64,000 nt of DNA from Takakia lepidozioides (taxonomy: Eukaryota; Streptophyta; Takakiopsida; Takakiales; Takakiaceae), in assembly GCA_030704615.1 (NCBI GenBank), contig CM060731.1, positions 72,770,756 to 72,834,755 on the forward strand, read 5' to 3'. Position 1 is the first letter of the stretch; each line of letters begins with the position of its first letter. Positions 24,115 through 34,289 of this stretch are shown in pieces. Made by a program: the position numbers and the translations under genes. The notes under the pieces are model-generated. The model was not told where the DNA came from and searched no databases. It saw only the letters and a list, made by a program, of their open reading frames with translations.

Positions 24115-24625
24115 ATCGGTATATAAGGTATTGCCTCGTATGTGCACAGGTATATGCACTGGTATTAGATACCAAACCAGTCTGGTATCATTTGGGAGAA
24201 TACTTGGTCATATACCAGGACCAGGCTGGTATCAGTTTTTTCATACCAGCCAGAATACCAATACTCCCCCCCACGTCTTCCTCATTTACTCTGGTATATG
24301 TACTATACTACTTTTTGTGTACATATGCCTATATATTTGTACTTATATATATTTATTGTATTGTATTGTATTTGTATTTTTTTCCACTTGATACTTGCTA
24401 TTTGATAATTTTGTGGCTTTGGAATGATACCAAAATTGATATCTCATACTAGCTGGTATTGTGGTCATGATACTTATACTCATACCAGTATCTGAAAAAT
24501 ATATATATATATATATATATATTATATAGACCAGACTGTTATGAAAGTTTTGCGATACGTTTGGTACCAGGACCAGTCTGGTATGTCCTAAAACTGATAC
24601 CAGTACAACACTGGTTCATACATAT
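24115..24625. repeat. AT-rich fold-back block with ACCAG/CTGGT repeats
   Basis: Motifs such as ACCAGTCTGGTAT, ATACCAG and CTGGTATCAG recur many times in both orientations at 24140-24290 and 24430-24620. An AT-rich core includes an (AT)n run at about 24497-24523. The two flanks are partly reverse complements of each other, as in a fold-back or long-TIR element. No coding capacity was recognised. Confidence 0.55.
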
Positions 24626-25551
24626 GTAACCTAATCTCCATATGAACTCCCTTGTTGTCTTGCTTCTCTCTTCTTAGTACTTGTCATCTCAATGTTAGTT
24701 GTTGTCCTAATCCCAAAGCTAAGACCCTATTTTTGTTTTCTATGTTCTTTTGTCTCTTTGTTGAAAAGGGCGATGTGGCTGTATCATGTCGAAATTGTGA
24801 CCTTACTTTTCCGGTGACATAAACATGACTACACTGTCATTTAGTGTTTTTGCAAATGTTATCTAATCACATTTTGAAGCGACATTGTTTTTTGCACTTC
24901 ATTATATGTTGATGTTCACTATGAAATGTATGACAACTCGTAAGAAATACCATCTAAATATGATTAAAATTTTGTCTTGCATATTTTCGTTCTCTCATTT
25001 ATACTTGCTCTATTAATTAATGTCTGTGGTCCTATTTGTTTTTGAGGCCCTGGAGGGAGCCCACTAAATACTAACCAAAGTACTTATTATATTGTATAAA
25101 TAGTAAGGTGAGCACCTCCTTATATAGCCTTGGGAGGCGGCGGTGGAGCCTTCGAGAAGACCCTGGGGCGGTGGTGGAGCTTCCAGAAAACCCTGGGGTT
25201 TCAAGAGACCCCAGTGTGTCCTACCCTACATTGACACGTTTCCAGTAATAGTACCTCCCAAAAACTCTAATCTGAGCCCACCATTGGCTGTTCCAATGGT
25301 GTGCCTATTTTCTTACCTTTCATAAATTAATTCTCTCCCCCCTCTTTCTAGGTCTCCTACAGCCCGGGTCACCTGTCCACTCATCAACCCCACTATTTCC
25401 TCTCATCTGGTTGTCATCCCCCTCCTTTTCCACCCGCCCCTCCACATCGTCGTGCCCTATTCTCACTCGCTGATTTTCTTTGAAATGAAACTTGGGCTAC
25501 ATGTTTAACCTTAAGTTCGTCAAAGCTTCAAATTAATAACATAAGCACATT
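24626..25551. other. Gene-free stretch
   Basis: AT-rich with a short G-rich segment (25130-25200) repeating 'CCTGGGG'. No genes recognised. Confidence 0.3.
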
Positions 25552-25745
25552 GACTGGTAGTTCAACTGGCAAGTGCACAATGTGACGCCTTGGTGGTTTG
25601 GGGTTCAAACCCGCTGCCCTGCCCCGCGTGTGGATTGTTCGTAGTGTTCTGTGCCTCCATGGTCCATAAATGAAAGGGGGTAATTTTTTCCCCTCCTCCA
25701 GGGGCTGAATTGTGGGCTGTCGCTTCCAGGTTTTTTTTTACTAAA
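25552..25745 (+). mobile_element. tRNA-derived SINE, family 1 (copy 2)
   Basis: The plus-strand head has box A 'TAGTTCAACTGG' (25558-25569 approx.) and a canonical box B 'GGGTTCAAACCC' (25601-25612). The body contains CCTCCATGG, CATAAATGAAAG and GGGCTGTCGCTTCCAGG, shared with the minus-strand copy at 6.2-6.4 kb, and ends in a T-rich tail. SINEs of this kind are transcribed by Pol III and mobilised by LINE machinery. Confidence 0.85.
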
Positions 25746-26077
25746 ATAATTTTTAAAGAAAAAAATATATTATTACAATAGATATTAATATCTAATGGAT
25801 TCAAGAGTAGGTTTCTAGGGCGACAGAGGCCAAGTCCCTCTTATATCTATATCTTTACATACAAAATCTAAAAGAACTTAGAGTGCCATTTTGTTTTATA
25901 AATATATATTTATAATCCGTCCGGCGTCCAATATGTTAATATTATAACACAAAGATGATGTGGGTGCTTTTGTCCAAGCATGATCTAATTGAGAGCCATA
26001 ACTCTATTTATAGTTGTGAATTGGAGTTGTATGTGAAAAAAATCATGAATATTTATTATTTTTTATAAGGAATTACT

Positions 26078-26455
26078 AGGGTAGCCTGTGTCGTTGGCCC
26101 AAGTGTCAAGTGGCATCTAAGTCCAAGTGCAATCCCCTATGTATCCAAGTGCGTCTCCTTTGTCGAGGCCCAAATGCAACCTCTAGGGTAGCCTGTGTCA
26201 TTGGCCCAAGTGTCCAGTGTCATCTAAGCCCAAGTGTAAGATGTTCTATGTATCCTACTGCGTCTCCTATGTCAAGGCCCAAATGCGACCTCCAGTGTAG
26301 CGTGTGTCGTTTGGCCCATATATAAAGAATTGAAATCTAAGACCAAGTGTAATTTTCTATGTATCCAAGTGCAATCTTCTTTTCATGTATCCAAAGTGCA
26401 TCCCATGTAAAGTCCCAATTGTCCACTGTCATCTCAGCCCAAATCCAGTCTCTGT
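26078..26455. repeat. Tandem repeats of about 108 bp
   Basis: Units starting AGGGTAGCCTGTGTC (26078), the same near 26185 and AGTGTAGCGTGTGTC near 26294 share 'GGCCCAAGTG', 'CATCTAAG' and 'TATGTATCC' in the same order. A fourth, more decayed unit follows. Periods are 107 and 109. Confidence 0.8.
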
Positions 26456-26576
26456 TAGAGGGCTGTTTGGGACTTTAACACTTTTACGGGTTCTGTGGGG
26501 TACCCTTAATTTTTACACAGACTGAGACCAACAGGAGCCTTAGGGGTGATAGCAGCAGGCTTTAGGGGGGGGGTTA

Positions 26577-26845
26577 CACAGCCGCCACAGCCGTCACAGC
26601 CAGTCACAGCCAACACAGCCCGCTACAGCCAGTCACAGTGAGTCACAGCCAACACAGTCCGCCACAGCTTCGCACAGCCCGTCACAGCCAGTCACAGCCA
26701 ACACAGCCCAACACAGCCAATCACAGCCGCCACAGCCGACACAGCCCATCACAGCCAACACAGCCCGATATAGCCAGTCACAACCCGACACAGCCTTACA
26801 CAGCCAGTCACAGCTCGGCACAGCTTGACACAGCCTGTCACAGTA
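26577..26845. repeat. CACAGCC minisatellite
   Basis: Some 25 units of roughly 10 bp, mainly CACAGCCAGT, CACAGCCAAC and CACAGCCCGN, run head to tail with point differences. It lies just before the leader of retrotransposon Element 1 and may belong to its 5' LTR or leader, but no matching 3' LTR survives to test this. Confidence 0.9.
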
Positions 26846-27340
26846 CATGGGGAACAGTTATCATTGGCAGGGAACGACTGTGAGGGAACGACATCTGCAG
26901 AAGGAATGTGTTACTTCAGGGATGACGGTTAATTAGTTAGGTGGTTAGAACAGCTTGCGGGCAGATAAGGGGAGCGGCAACGGAAAGAGGGTCATGTAGG
27001 AGAAGAGATCAGGCGGAGAGCAGGAACGAGAGCAGAAAGAAGGAGAAAAGATGAACAGTAGATGCTTATTTCATGCAGAGTTGTAGTGATATTGTAGGGC
27101 GGATTAGAGTCACCTTGACATTGGCCTAGTACCTGATAAATAGTAAACTGATACTTATTTGATACAAGCACACTGTGTAGAGAGACATGAGTGAAGCTGT
27201 GAAATGAATGCATGATTAACTCGAACTAAGAAGATACTGAAGCAATCTGATGCTTCAATATTAGATAAGGTAAATTGATAACATGAAGGCAAGAAGGAAT
27301 ACAAATGGGAAGCACAACCATGATTCACTAGCTGCAGGTC

Positions 27341-28036
27341 ATGACTGATTGTACTGAGCGGGCTGAGTGCTTAGAGATATCCAACTCTTCTATCTTGGAG
27401 TTTCCACCTCGGATAGCGAAGGGATGGGTGAGTAAAAGCCGCTCGACATTTGGCGACCATACTGGGGAACTGGGTCATGAACAACCAGATGTGACAGGCA
27501 TTTGGTGGGATCATGGTGGTTGGAGAATTAAAGAATTTGATGTGAATCAAATTCCCTGTGAAACTGAGAAGGAAAGATTGTCCAAACAATTCTTTCAGAG
27601 GTTCTTGGAATTGTCAGACGGCTGTAAAGAAAACATTCTTAAAAGAGTGCACGATGTTGACCCTGAGTGGGGTCTGGAGAAAGGGGTGATAAAGATTTAT
27701 CAGGTGGCCTGTAGAGGAAGAGCACGTTGGTTACCAACACTGGTTTATGTGATAGCGTTGCTATCCATTAAGCGAGTAGAGTTTGAAGGCTGGGAGGAAA
27801 GGAAGGTGAATGTTTATACTCATATGCATGAAGAGCTTGTAATGGTAAAAAATTGGATTCCAAAGGATATTCTGTGGATCAAACTCACACCAAGAACAGC
27901 TTTCCAGACTTGTTTGCCATATGGTTATATGGTAACGGAGACTTCTAGTATAGCCAAGGGTGCATTGAAGCTTGAAAGAAACCCAGGCATATACGAGAGA
28001 TACTACAGAAGAGAGTTTTGGTTATTGCAACATTAA
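27341..28036 (+). CDS. Unidentified ORF upstream of gag (Element 1)
   Basis: An intact 231-residue ORF in a different frame from gag, ending 20 bases before gag's ATG. It contains Trp-rich segments ('GIWWDHGGW', 'WGLEKGVIKIYQ') and ends 'YRREFWLLQH'. No known domain is recognised. Its intactness and position suggest either an extra protein of this element or an N-terminal gag part separated by a frameshift. A host gene is less likely given no introns and tight linkage to gag. Confidence 0.5.
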   Translation: MTDCTERAECLEISNSSILEFPPRIAKGWVSKSRSTFGDHTGELGHEQPDVTGIWWDHGGWRIKEFDVNQIPCETEKERLSKQFFQRFLELSDGCKENILKRVHDVDPEWGLEKGVIKIYQVACRGRARWLPTLVYVIALLSIKRVEFEGWEERKVNVYTHMHEELVMVKNWIPKDILWIKLTPRTAFQTCLPYGYMVTETSSIAKGALKLERNPGIYERYYRREFWLLQH

Positions 28037-28056
28037 AGAAATGAAAGACATGGGAC

Positions 28057-30023
28057 ATGAGTGATGAAAGAGAAGCTAGACTCCAGAGATATTCAGCAAA
28101 AAGAGAAAGTTATCTGAAAGCTAATTATCCATATCTTTGGGAGAGAGGAATAGACATAGGGGAATCATCTGGACCTCTCACACCATTAAGATCAGAGAGT
28201 ACATCACCCATACCGGAAGAACTAGAGTTGGATGCCACTCCTTCTTTTTCTTTGCAAGAAAGATTAAGGGAATTGGTACAGGAAGAAGATCAACCACGAG
28301 GTGAAAGATCTGAGGTACATCCCTGGATAAAAGATTTGATAGAAATCTTTGATAAGAGCTGGCATGGAACACCAAAAGCAGGAACTCCAGTTTCTGAGAC
28401 GGAAGATGAAGAAAGAGGAGAGGATGTGGCAGAGCCAACGGAGAGTTCAGACTCTCCAACACCATTGCAGTTGAGTTACATGAGTGAAGAAGAAACCCAA
28501 GGGCAGAACTTGGAGGATGAAAACAGAGAGAAGAAATTGGAAGAGGAAGAGTATGAAGAAGCAGACCCAACAGCTGAGGTTGAGACTACAACCAGGACAT
28601 CCCAACCCATTGGACCTGGATCAAGTGGAGCACTTGGATCACAGGCCAACGAAGGTGTCGGCTCAGGGGGATCAAGCGGTCAGCCTGGATCTGGCTCTGG
28701 GGGGACATGGAGTGTGGGAAGTAGTGCAACTGGAGCTGGGAATACTGTGAGTATCGTGGGGCCAGTAGCAGGGAGTGCTCAGGGGCCACCACTTGGTGGA
28801 AGATCCACCACAACTACAACAGGTCCTCAAGGATCAGCACCAGCAAGGGGGCCAGCATCTGTCAGTGGGCAGAGGGTAGGGCCACAGATGGCGTTACAAC
28901 CAACACGGGCAAACCCACCTTTTCCAATATATTCAGGAAAAGGGGATCCCGATGTACACATTAGCCAATTTGAGCACATGTGTATTGTAAACAATGAGAA
29001 TGGCGAGGATGCCAAGATGAGATTGTTTCCTTGTTCACTTATCAAGAAAGCAAGTGAATGGTATGGAAGATTCCCTGATAATCATTTCCTAACCTGGAAT
29101 GGTTTGAATACAGCATTCCGAAATAGGTTCAGGACAAGTAAAACTGAGGATGAAGTGTATGGAAGTTTACAACAGTTAAAGCAAAAAAGCATGAAACTAT
29201 TGAGGAGTATATGGAAAAAATGGAATTGATGATGAAAAAGCTGGCTGCTGTACCAGCACCAGGTTTACAGAAGACTTGGTTTGTGAGTGGACTAAGACCA
29301 GAGTTGCAAAAGAAAGTGGATATGTTACCCCATAATACAGTGGAGGAGGCATTTGAAACAGCGAACAGAATTGAGCAATTGGGAATGCTCAGGAGAGAGA
29401 AAGGGGATGATGAGGACTCTGAGGATGAGTCAGATGAGGAAGAAGAACAGGAGCTGAAAATGAAGAGTAAGAGGAAAGAAAAGTTGAAGAGGGATAACTA
29501 TGAGAAAAGATTAGAAGAAATCTTGAAGAAGTATGCCACAGAGGCTGCAACACATTGGAGGAAGGGTGTTTGGTGTGCAAAGTGCCAGAATGAAGGCCAT
29601 ACCACCACTGAATGCCACATGAAGGAGAAACATTGTACTATCTGTAAGATGGATAACCATTCTACTGAGAATTGTTACTACAACAAAAGAACAGCTGTAA
29701 GAGAACCTAGGCAAGTAAGGGTGCATCAATTGCAGTCCCAGCCAAGAAGAAACAGTGATCAAGACCACTATGGTAGGCCTGGTGGTTATAACAATGGTAT
29801 GGAAGGGAGAGGTAATCCAAGAGGGAATTACCAAGGAAATTCCAGGGGCAACTATCAGGGTAATCCAAGGGGGAATTACCAGCTAGGGAATCAGGATTAC
29901 AGAAATAATCCTAGAGCAGACCAAGGGCGAGGACCAATGGTGAATAACTGTGTTACTATTGTAATCAGGCAGGACATCGCAAGGCAGCCTGTTCATTCTG
30001 GATTAGACACCAGAATGAGATGA
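28057..30023 (+). pseudogene. Ty3/gypsy gag (Element 1), frameshifted
   Basis: The first 390 residues (28057-29229) have an acidic and Gly/Ser-rich N-terminal half, then the gag capsid-type segment 'FPIYSGKGDPDVHISQFEHM' and 'SEWYGRF...FLTWNGLNTAFRNRF'. A one-base slip in an A run near 29185 moves the frame. The remainder (29211-30023) continues 'EYMEKMELMMKKL', an acidic linker, and two CCHC zinc knuckles ('CAKCQNEGHTTTEC', 'CTICKMDNHSTENC'), then RGN/YQG repeats. A third knuckle ('CYYCNQAGHRKAAC') is encoded at about 29952-29993 in yet another frame. Gag packages element RNA into virus-like particles. Two frameshifts make this copy defective. Confidence 0.85.
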
Positions 30024-30035
30024 GAGCTCCTGTTA

Positions 30036-31343
30036 ATGAGGGCCCAGTGGTGGCAGCTCACATGGTTAGGCCATGTGTTACCAGAAGTAAGTACAATGAT
30101 AATAACGAGAAGCAAAGCCAAACTAATACCTCCAGTAGTTGAGGAAGATGATGATAATGAAGATGGCAGTGATATGCCTGAAGATGATGAGGCTTGGAGA
30201 GATGAGAAGGAACTGCACAAGGAAGTGGCAGATACCATAAGGGAAATGCAGAAGAGTACTGATATTCATATGGCAGATTCCTCTGATTCTGATGGAGAAG
30301 AAGAAGTGAGTGAGGATGAAAGGAAGAAAGAAGCTGCAGACATGCAGAGTAATGAAGGGACTTTGGCTGAGGTAATATGCCAGACCAAAGCGGAGATTAC
30401 CATTGGACAGCTATTGGCTGTGGCACCTTATTGTAGACACAGGCTGTATCAAGCAATCAATCAAATTGCCCATGTGACAAGGAACACAGACCTGAACAGC
30501 AAGGTGACCAGTTATAATGTGAAGCCGGAAGGGCGAGAAACAGTCAGGGACTTTGATGATTCTATGCCAGTAATCCAATTGAGAATTGGAAGCACAGAAC
30601 TAACTGATGTACTGATAGATGGAGGCTCTGGAGTGAATATCATGACAGACCAATTAAGGCAGAAGCTTGGTCTAAGTAACATGAAACCAGCCCCATTTAC
30701 AGTAACAATGGCAGATCAAAGAAGTGTACAGTCATTGGGATTGATAAGAGGAGTTAAGATACAGATTCAAAAGATCATCTTTATGATCACAGTAACTGTG
30801 TTAAAAATGGATGAAGTCATGGAAGCTTACTCCTTATTGTTGGGACGTCCGTGGCTGAAACAGGCCCGGGTATTTCATGACTGGAATTCCCAGTTACTAA
30901 CTGTGCATGATGGGATGCACAAGATACAAATTACCACTAAGAAATCTAGTAGATTACCTGCTACGAGAAGACCTTGAGGGATCAGGGAGTATGACTGGAG
31001 GGGAGGACTTGATGAGGAGCAGGAAGCTACCTTGTTCGCTGCACACCCAGAGTGGGAGCAGGTTGCAGAGATGTAGCTGGAAGGCCTAAGTTGTTTAAAA
31101 GGTATCTGTTGTGGTGTAGTGACAGCAACACCAATTGAAGGTGAAATAAGCAGTTACCCACCACATTTTTATGAAGAAATAGAAGGAGAAATGGAAATCC
31201 TAGAGGAACCAGCCACTGTGAGTTTACAGGATGAAGTGGTAACTGGTTGGACAATCACAGCTGATGAGCAGGTGAGAGAAGTGAATGTGGGAACTGAAGA
31301 GGAACCGAGGATGGTGAAGGTAGGGGCTGGGTTGGAGCCATAA
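30036..31343 (+). pseudogene. Ty3/gypsy protease and linker (Element 1)
   Basis: The 313-residue ORF 30036-30977 has an acidic N-terminal part and a retropepsin domain with the active-site 'VLIDGGSGVNIM' (Asp near residue 195) and 'LLLGRPWL' further on, a pattern of plant gypsy proteases. The same frame continues after TGA 30975-30977 with 'DEEQEATLFAAHPEWEQ', another stop near 31073, then 31119-31343 ('VTATPIEG...') to a stop at 31341. These stops sit in the linker before RT and break the Pol polyprotein. Confidence 0.8.
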
Positions 31344-31364
31344 TTCTTTGAGGAAGCTAAGAGT

Positions 31365-33215
31365 TTGTTCATCAAATATAGAGATGTATTTGCTTGGAGC
31401 TACGAGGATCTAAAAGGGATACCACCTGAGATCTGTCAGCATAAGATTGAACTAGAACCAGGGTCAGTGCCAATCAAACAGGCAAGGTACAGAATGAATC
31501 CCAACTATGCACAGAAGGTTGGAGAAGAGATCAAGAAGTTGGCTGAGGCTAAGTTTATATACCCGATAGAGTATACAACTTGGTTGTCACCCATTGTGAT
31601 AGTTCCCAAGAAAAATGGTAAACTGAGAGTTTGTGTGAACTATAAGAAGTTGAATGCTTGCACGAAGAAAGATCATTTTCCTTTGCCATTCACAGAAGCG
31701 GTATTGGACACTATGGCAGGCCATGAGATGTACTCATTCATGGATGGCTTCAGTGGTTATAATCAAGTGCAAGTGGCAGAAGAAGACCAGGGGAAGACAA
31801 CTTTCATCACAGACTGGGGTGCTTATGCATACAAAGTCATGCCTTTTGGACTTTGTAATGCACCAGCAACCTTTCAGAGAGTGATAAGTGAATCTTTTCA
31901 TGAGTATCTGGATGATTTCATGCAGGTGTTCTTGGATGATTTCAGTGTGTACAGCTCTAAGAATGAGCACTTGCATAAATTGGAGTTATGTTTGGCCAGA
32001 TGCAGGATGAGAGGTCTGGGCCTGAATCCATAGAAGTGTACTTTCTGTGTAAACTCAGGGGTGCTTTTGGGACACATTGTGTGTAAGAGGGGACTTCTTG
32101 TGGATCCCAGGAAGACAGAGGCCATTAAAGCCTCTCCACCACCAGTAAATGTTAAGAGACTAAGGAGATTCCTTGGACAAACCAGTTATTACAGAAGATT
32201 TGTCAAAAGGTATGCACAAATAGCAGCAACATTGAGCAAGCTTCTGAAGAAAGATGCAGTGTTTGCATGGACAGCTGAATGTCAACAGGTTTTTGAGGAA
32301 CTTACATTGTCAGTAACAACTACACCTGTGCTGATTAATCCTCACTGGCATGTAGTATTTCATGTTCACTGTGATGCCTCAGGAGAAACGTTGGGAGCGG
32401 TGTTAGCCCAAAATGTTACAGGAAATATAGATTCACCGATGTACTATGCTAGCAGGTTGATGAACAGTGCTGAAAAGAACTATAGCACAACTGAAAGAGA
32501 AGCACTGGCAATGATTTATGCAGTCAAGAAATTCAGGCATTACCTATTGGGAAGAAAGTTTATGTTTTATGTGGATCACCAGGCTCTGATATATCTGGTG
32601 AACAAACCTTTGATAAGTGGAAGGATAGCAAGGTGGTTAATAATCTTGCACGAGTTTGAGTTCGAAGTTGTTTACAAGCCTGGCCGTTTGCATCTTGTGG
32701 CAGATCATTTGTCACGCCTAACAACAGGAGAGCCCGCCACAGGAGTAAACGACCAATTGCCTGATGCGAGTTTATTTGCAATGGAGGTGCAAGGAAGTGC
32801 AGATGAATGGTTAGATTGGCAGTGGCCAATCAGATACTATCTTACTCATGGTCAGTGCCCACCTAGTTATGGTAAGGAGCAGAGGAAGAGAATCGCTATC
32901 AAGGCTTTACCTTATACTATGGTAGGGGGCAGAATGTATAAGCTAGGACCTGATGGAGTACTTAAACGATGCTTGTACCACCATGAAGTAAATAAAGTTT
33001 TGGAGGAAGTTCATAAAGGAGTGGCTGGAGGACATTTTGGAGAAGAGACTACCAGTAGGAAGATACTACTTGCAGGTTACTGGTGGCCTACTACTTGTTC
33101 AAGGATGTACACAAGTATTGTCAGAGTTGTGATGAATGTCAGAGGCTAGGACCTTTGCAGAGATCTGGGAAGATGGCTTTGCATCCTACGATGCCTACTG
33201 AACCATTTGCAACTT
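31365..33215 (+). pseudogene. Ty3/gypsy RT, RNase H and partial integrase (Element 1)
   Basis: The RT (31365-32033) has 'LSPIVIVPKKNGKLRVCVNY', 'MPFGLCNAPATFQR' and the catalytic 'FLDDFSVY' (Asp 191/192), a variant close to the Athila/Tat-type 'FMDDFSV'. A TAG at 32031-32033 interrupts the frame. It then continues in phase with 'GVLLGHIV', the RNase H core ('HCDASGETLGAVLAQ', 'TTEREALAMIYA', 'YVDHQAL') and the start of integrase. The integrase HHCC zinc site has 'HKGVAGGH' in one frame and 'CQSCDEC' after a frameshift near 33110. The sequence ends abruptly after 'PTEPFA' at ~33210, where Element 2 begins in the opposite orientation. The integrase catalytic core and 3' LTR are missing. Confidence 0.92.
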
Positions 33216-33850
33216 CAATCCGTGCGCTCTCAAGCCTCCAATACCATCTGAAGGTGTCTCTCATGCTCCTCCACCGTAGCACTAAAGATGATGATATCAT
33301 CTATGTAGCACCGAGCAAAGTCCACCCCTGCTAGAATCCTATCCATGACTCTTTGAAACTCTGCAGGAGCGTTCTTAAGCCCAAATGGTAAGAACCGCCA
33401 CTGATATAGGCAATCCTTGCCGTGCGCATTGATCCCCCAGAATGTCGACTTCTGCTTGTCCGCCTCCTTGATTGGCAACTGGTGATATCTGGATCGTAAA
33501 TCCAAAGTGCTAAAGACCTTAGCATGCCCAATGGCATCAAAGATCTCCTCCGGTGTGGGCATGGCATACTTATTGGCCTTGGTCTGACGATTTACAGGCC
33601 GGTAATCACCGCACATACGTCTCTCCGTCCAATTGCCATAGACATCCTTCTTGGCTGGCATCACTGTGGCTGAAGCATACTCTCCACCAGAGAGCTCCAC
33701 CAAACCTGCCTCCCAGAGATCTTGAGTCCTCATCTGAATCAAAAGACCTCTCCATGTCACTGTATCTATAGGGTCTCCGAAAGATTGGCGTGTCAGTGGC
33801 CAACTCAATACGGATCTCTTGACCCTTCAGTGCTCCCAAGTCCTTCAAAC
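33210..33850 (-). pseudogene. Ty3/gypsy RT of the methyltransferase element (Element 2)
   Basis: Minus-strand RT. It starts 'IELATDTPIFRRPYRYSD' (ORF 33848-33606), then after a frameshift near 33765 continues in 33808-33230 with 'GDYRPVNRQTKANKYAMP', 'FSTLDLRSRYHQLPI', 'FLPFGLKNAPAEFQR' and the catalytic 'YIDDIIIFS'. Just after 'MVLEA' one base is missing; the other frame reads on 'LRAHGLKLQ' to the junction with Element 1. RNase H and integrase are lost. The RT is clearly distinct from that of Element 1, so the two are different gypsy families. Confidence 0.9.
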
Positions 33851-33877
33851 TGAAGGCAAAGCAGTTCCTATAAGCCC

Positions 33878-34228
33878 TCAGGAACCGCCGTATATGTCGT
33901 CTCTCTCCTCCGGTGACAATGGGTCCAATGTCAGGCTCCCAATTGTCCTCCGTAACTGCAACCTTAAGTCCAGTGGGCTTAGAGGTAGAGGACGCGTCCA
34001 GTGGTTGCTATGTTGCAACCTCTTGAGCAGTAATCCTACCTGCTCAGTCAGTGACAAGGCCTCATCCTGCCCCATCATCTCATCCTCAAGGACTTCCTCC
34101 ACCCGAGAAAAATCCCCAACCTCATCCATCACCGCCACCTTGGCTGCCAACTCCCTCTGAACCTCGAGCACCTCCCACGTGTGCCATGGATATCTGCACC
34201 CCGTGGTCCTCACATGCTCGCCCCCCAC
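33878..34228 (-). pseudogene. Linker between methyltransferase and RT (Element 2)
   Basis: A 116-residue open segment with an acidic, coiled-coil-like stretch ('VEEVLEDEMMGQDEALSLTE') lying between methyltransferase motif X and the RT. No domain is recognised. It is probably part of one large polyprotein whose frame is now broken on both sides. Confidence 0.5.
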
Positions 34229-34289
34229 TCACTGCCTGTACCATCTCGGTAGGCAGAGAGACCATCGAGGGAAGTGTACTCCGCACTCT

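Noticed and set aside
25143-25325. Short ORF with repeated 'RPWGGGGASRKPWG'
   Set aside because: It is a translation of a short G-rich repeat and no longer gene context exists.
26633-26883. Repetitive ORFs ('SHSQHSPPQ', 'CDWLCRAV') at the minisatellite
   Set aside because: They are translations of the CACAGCC array.
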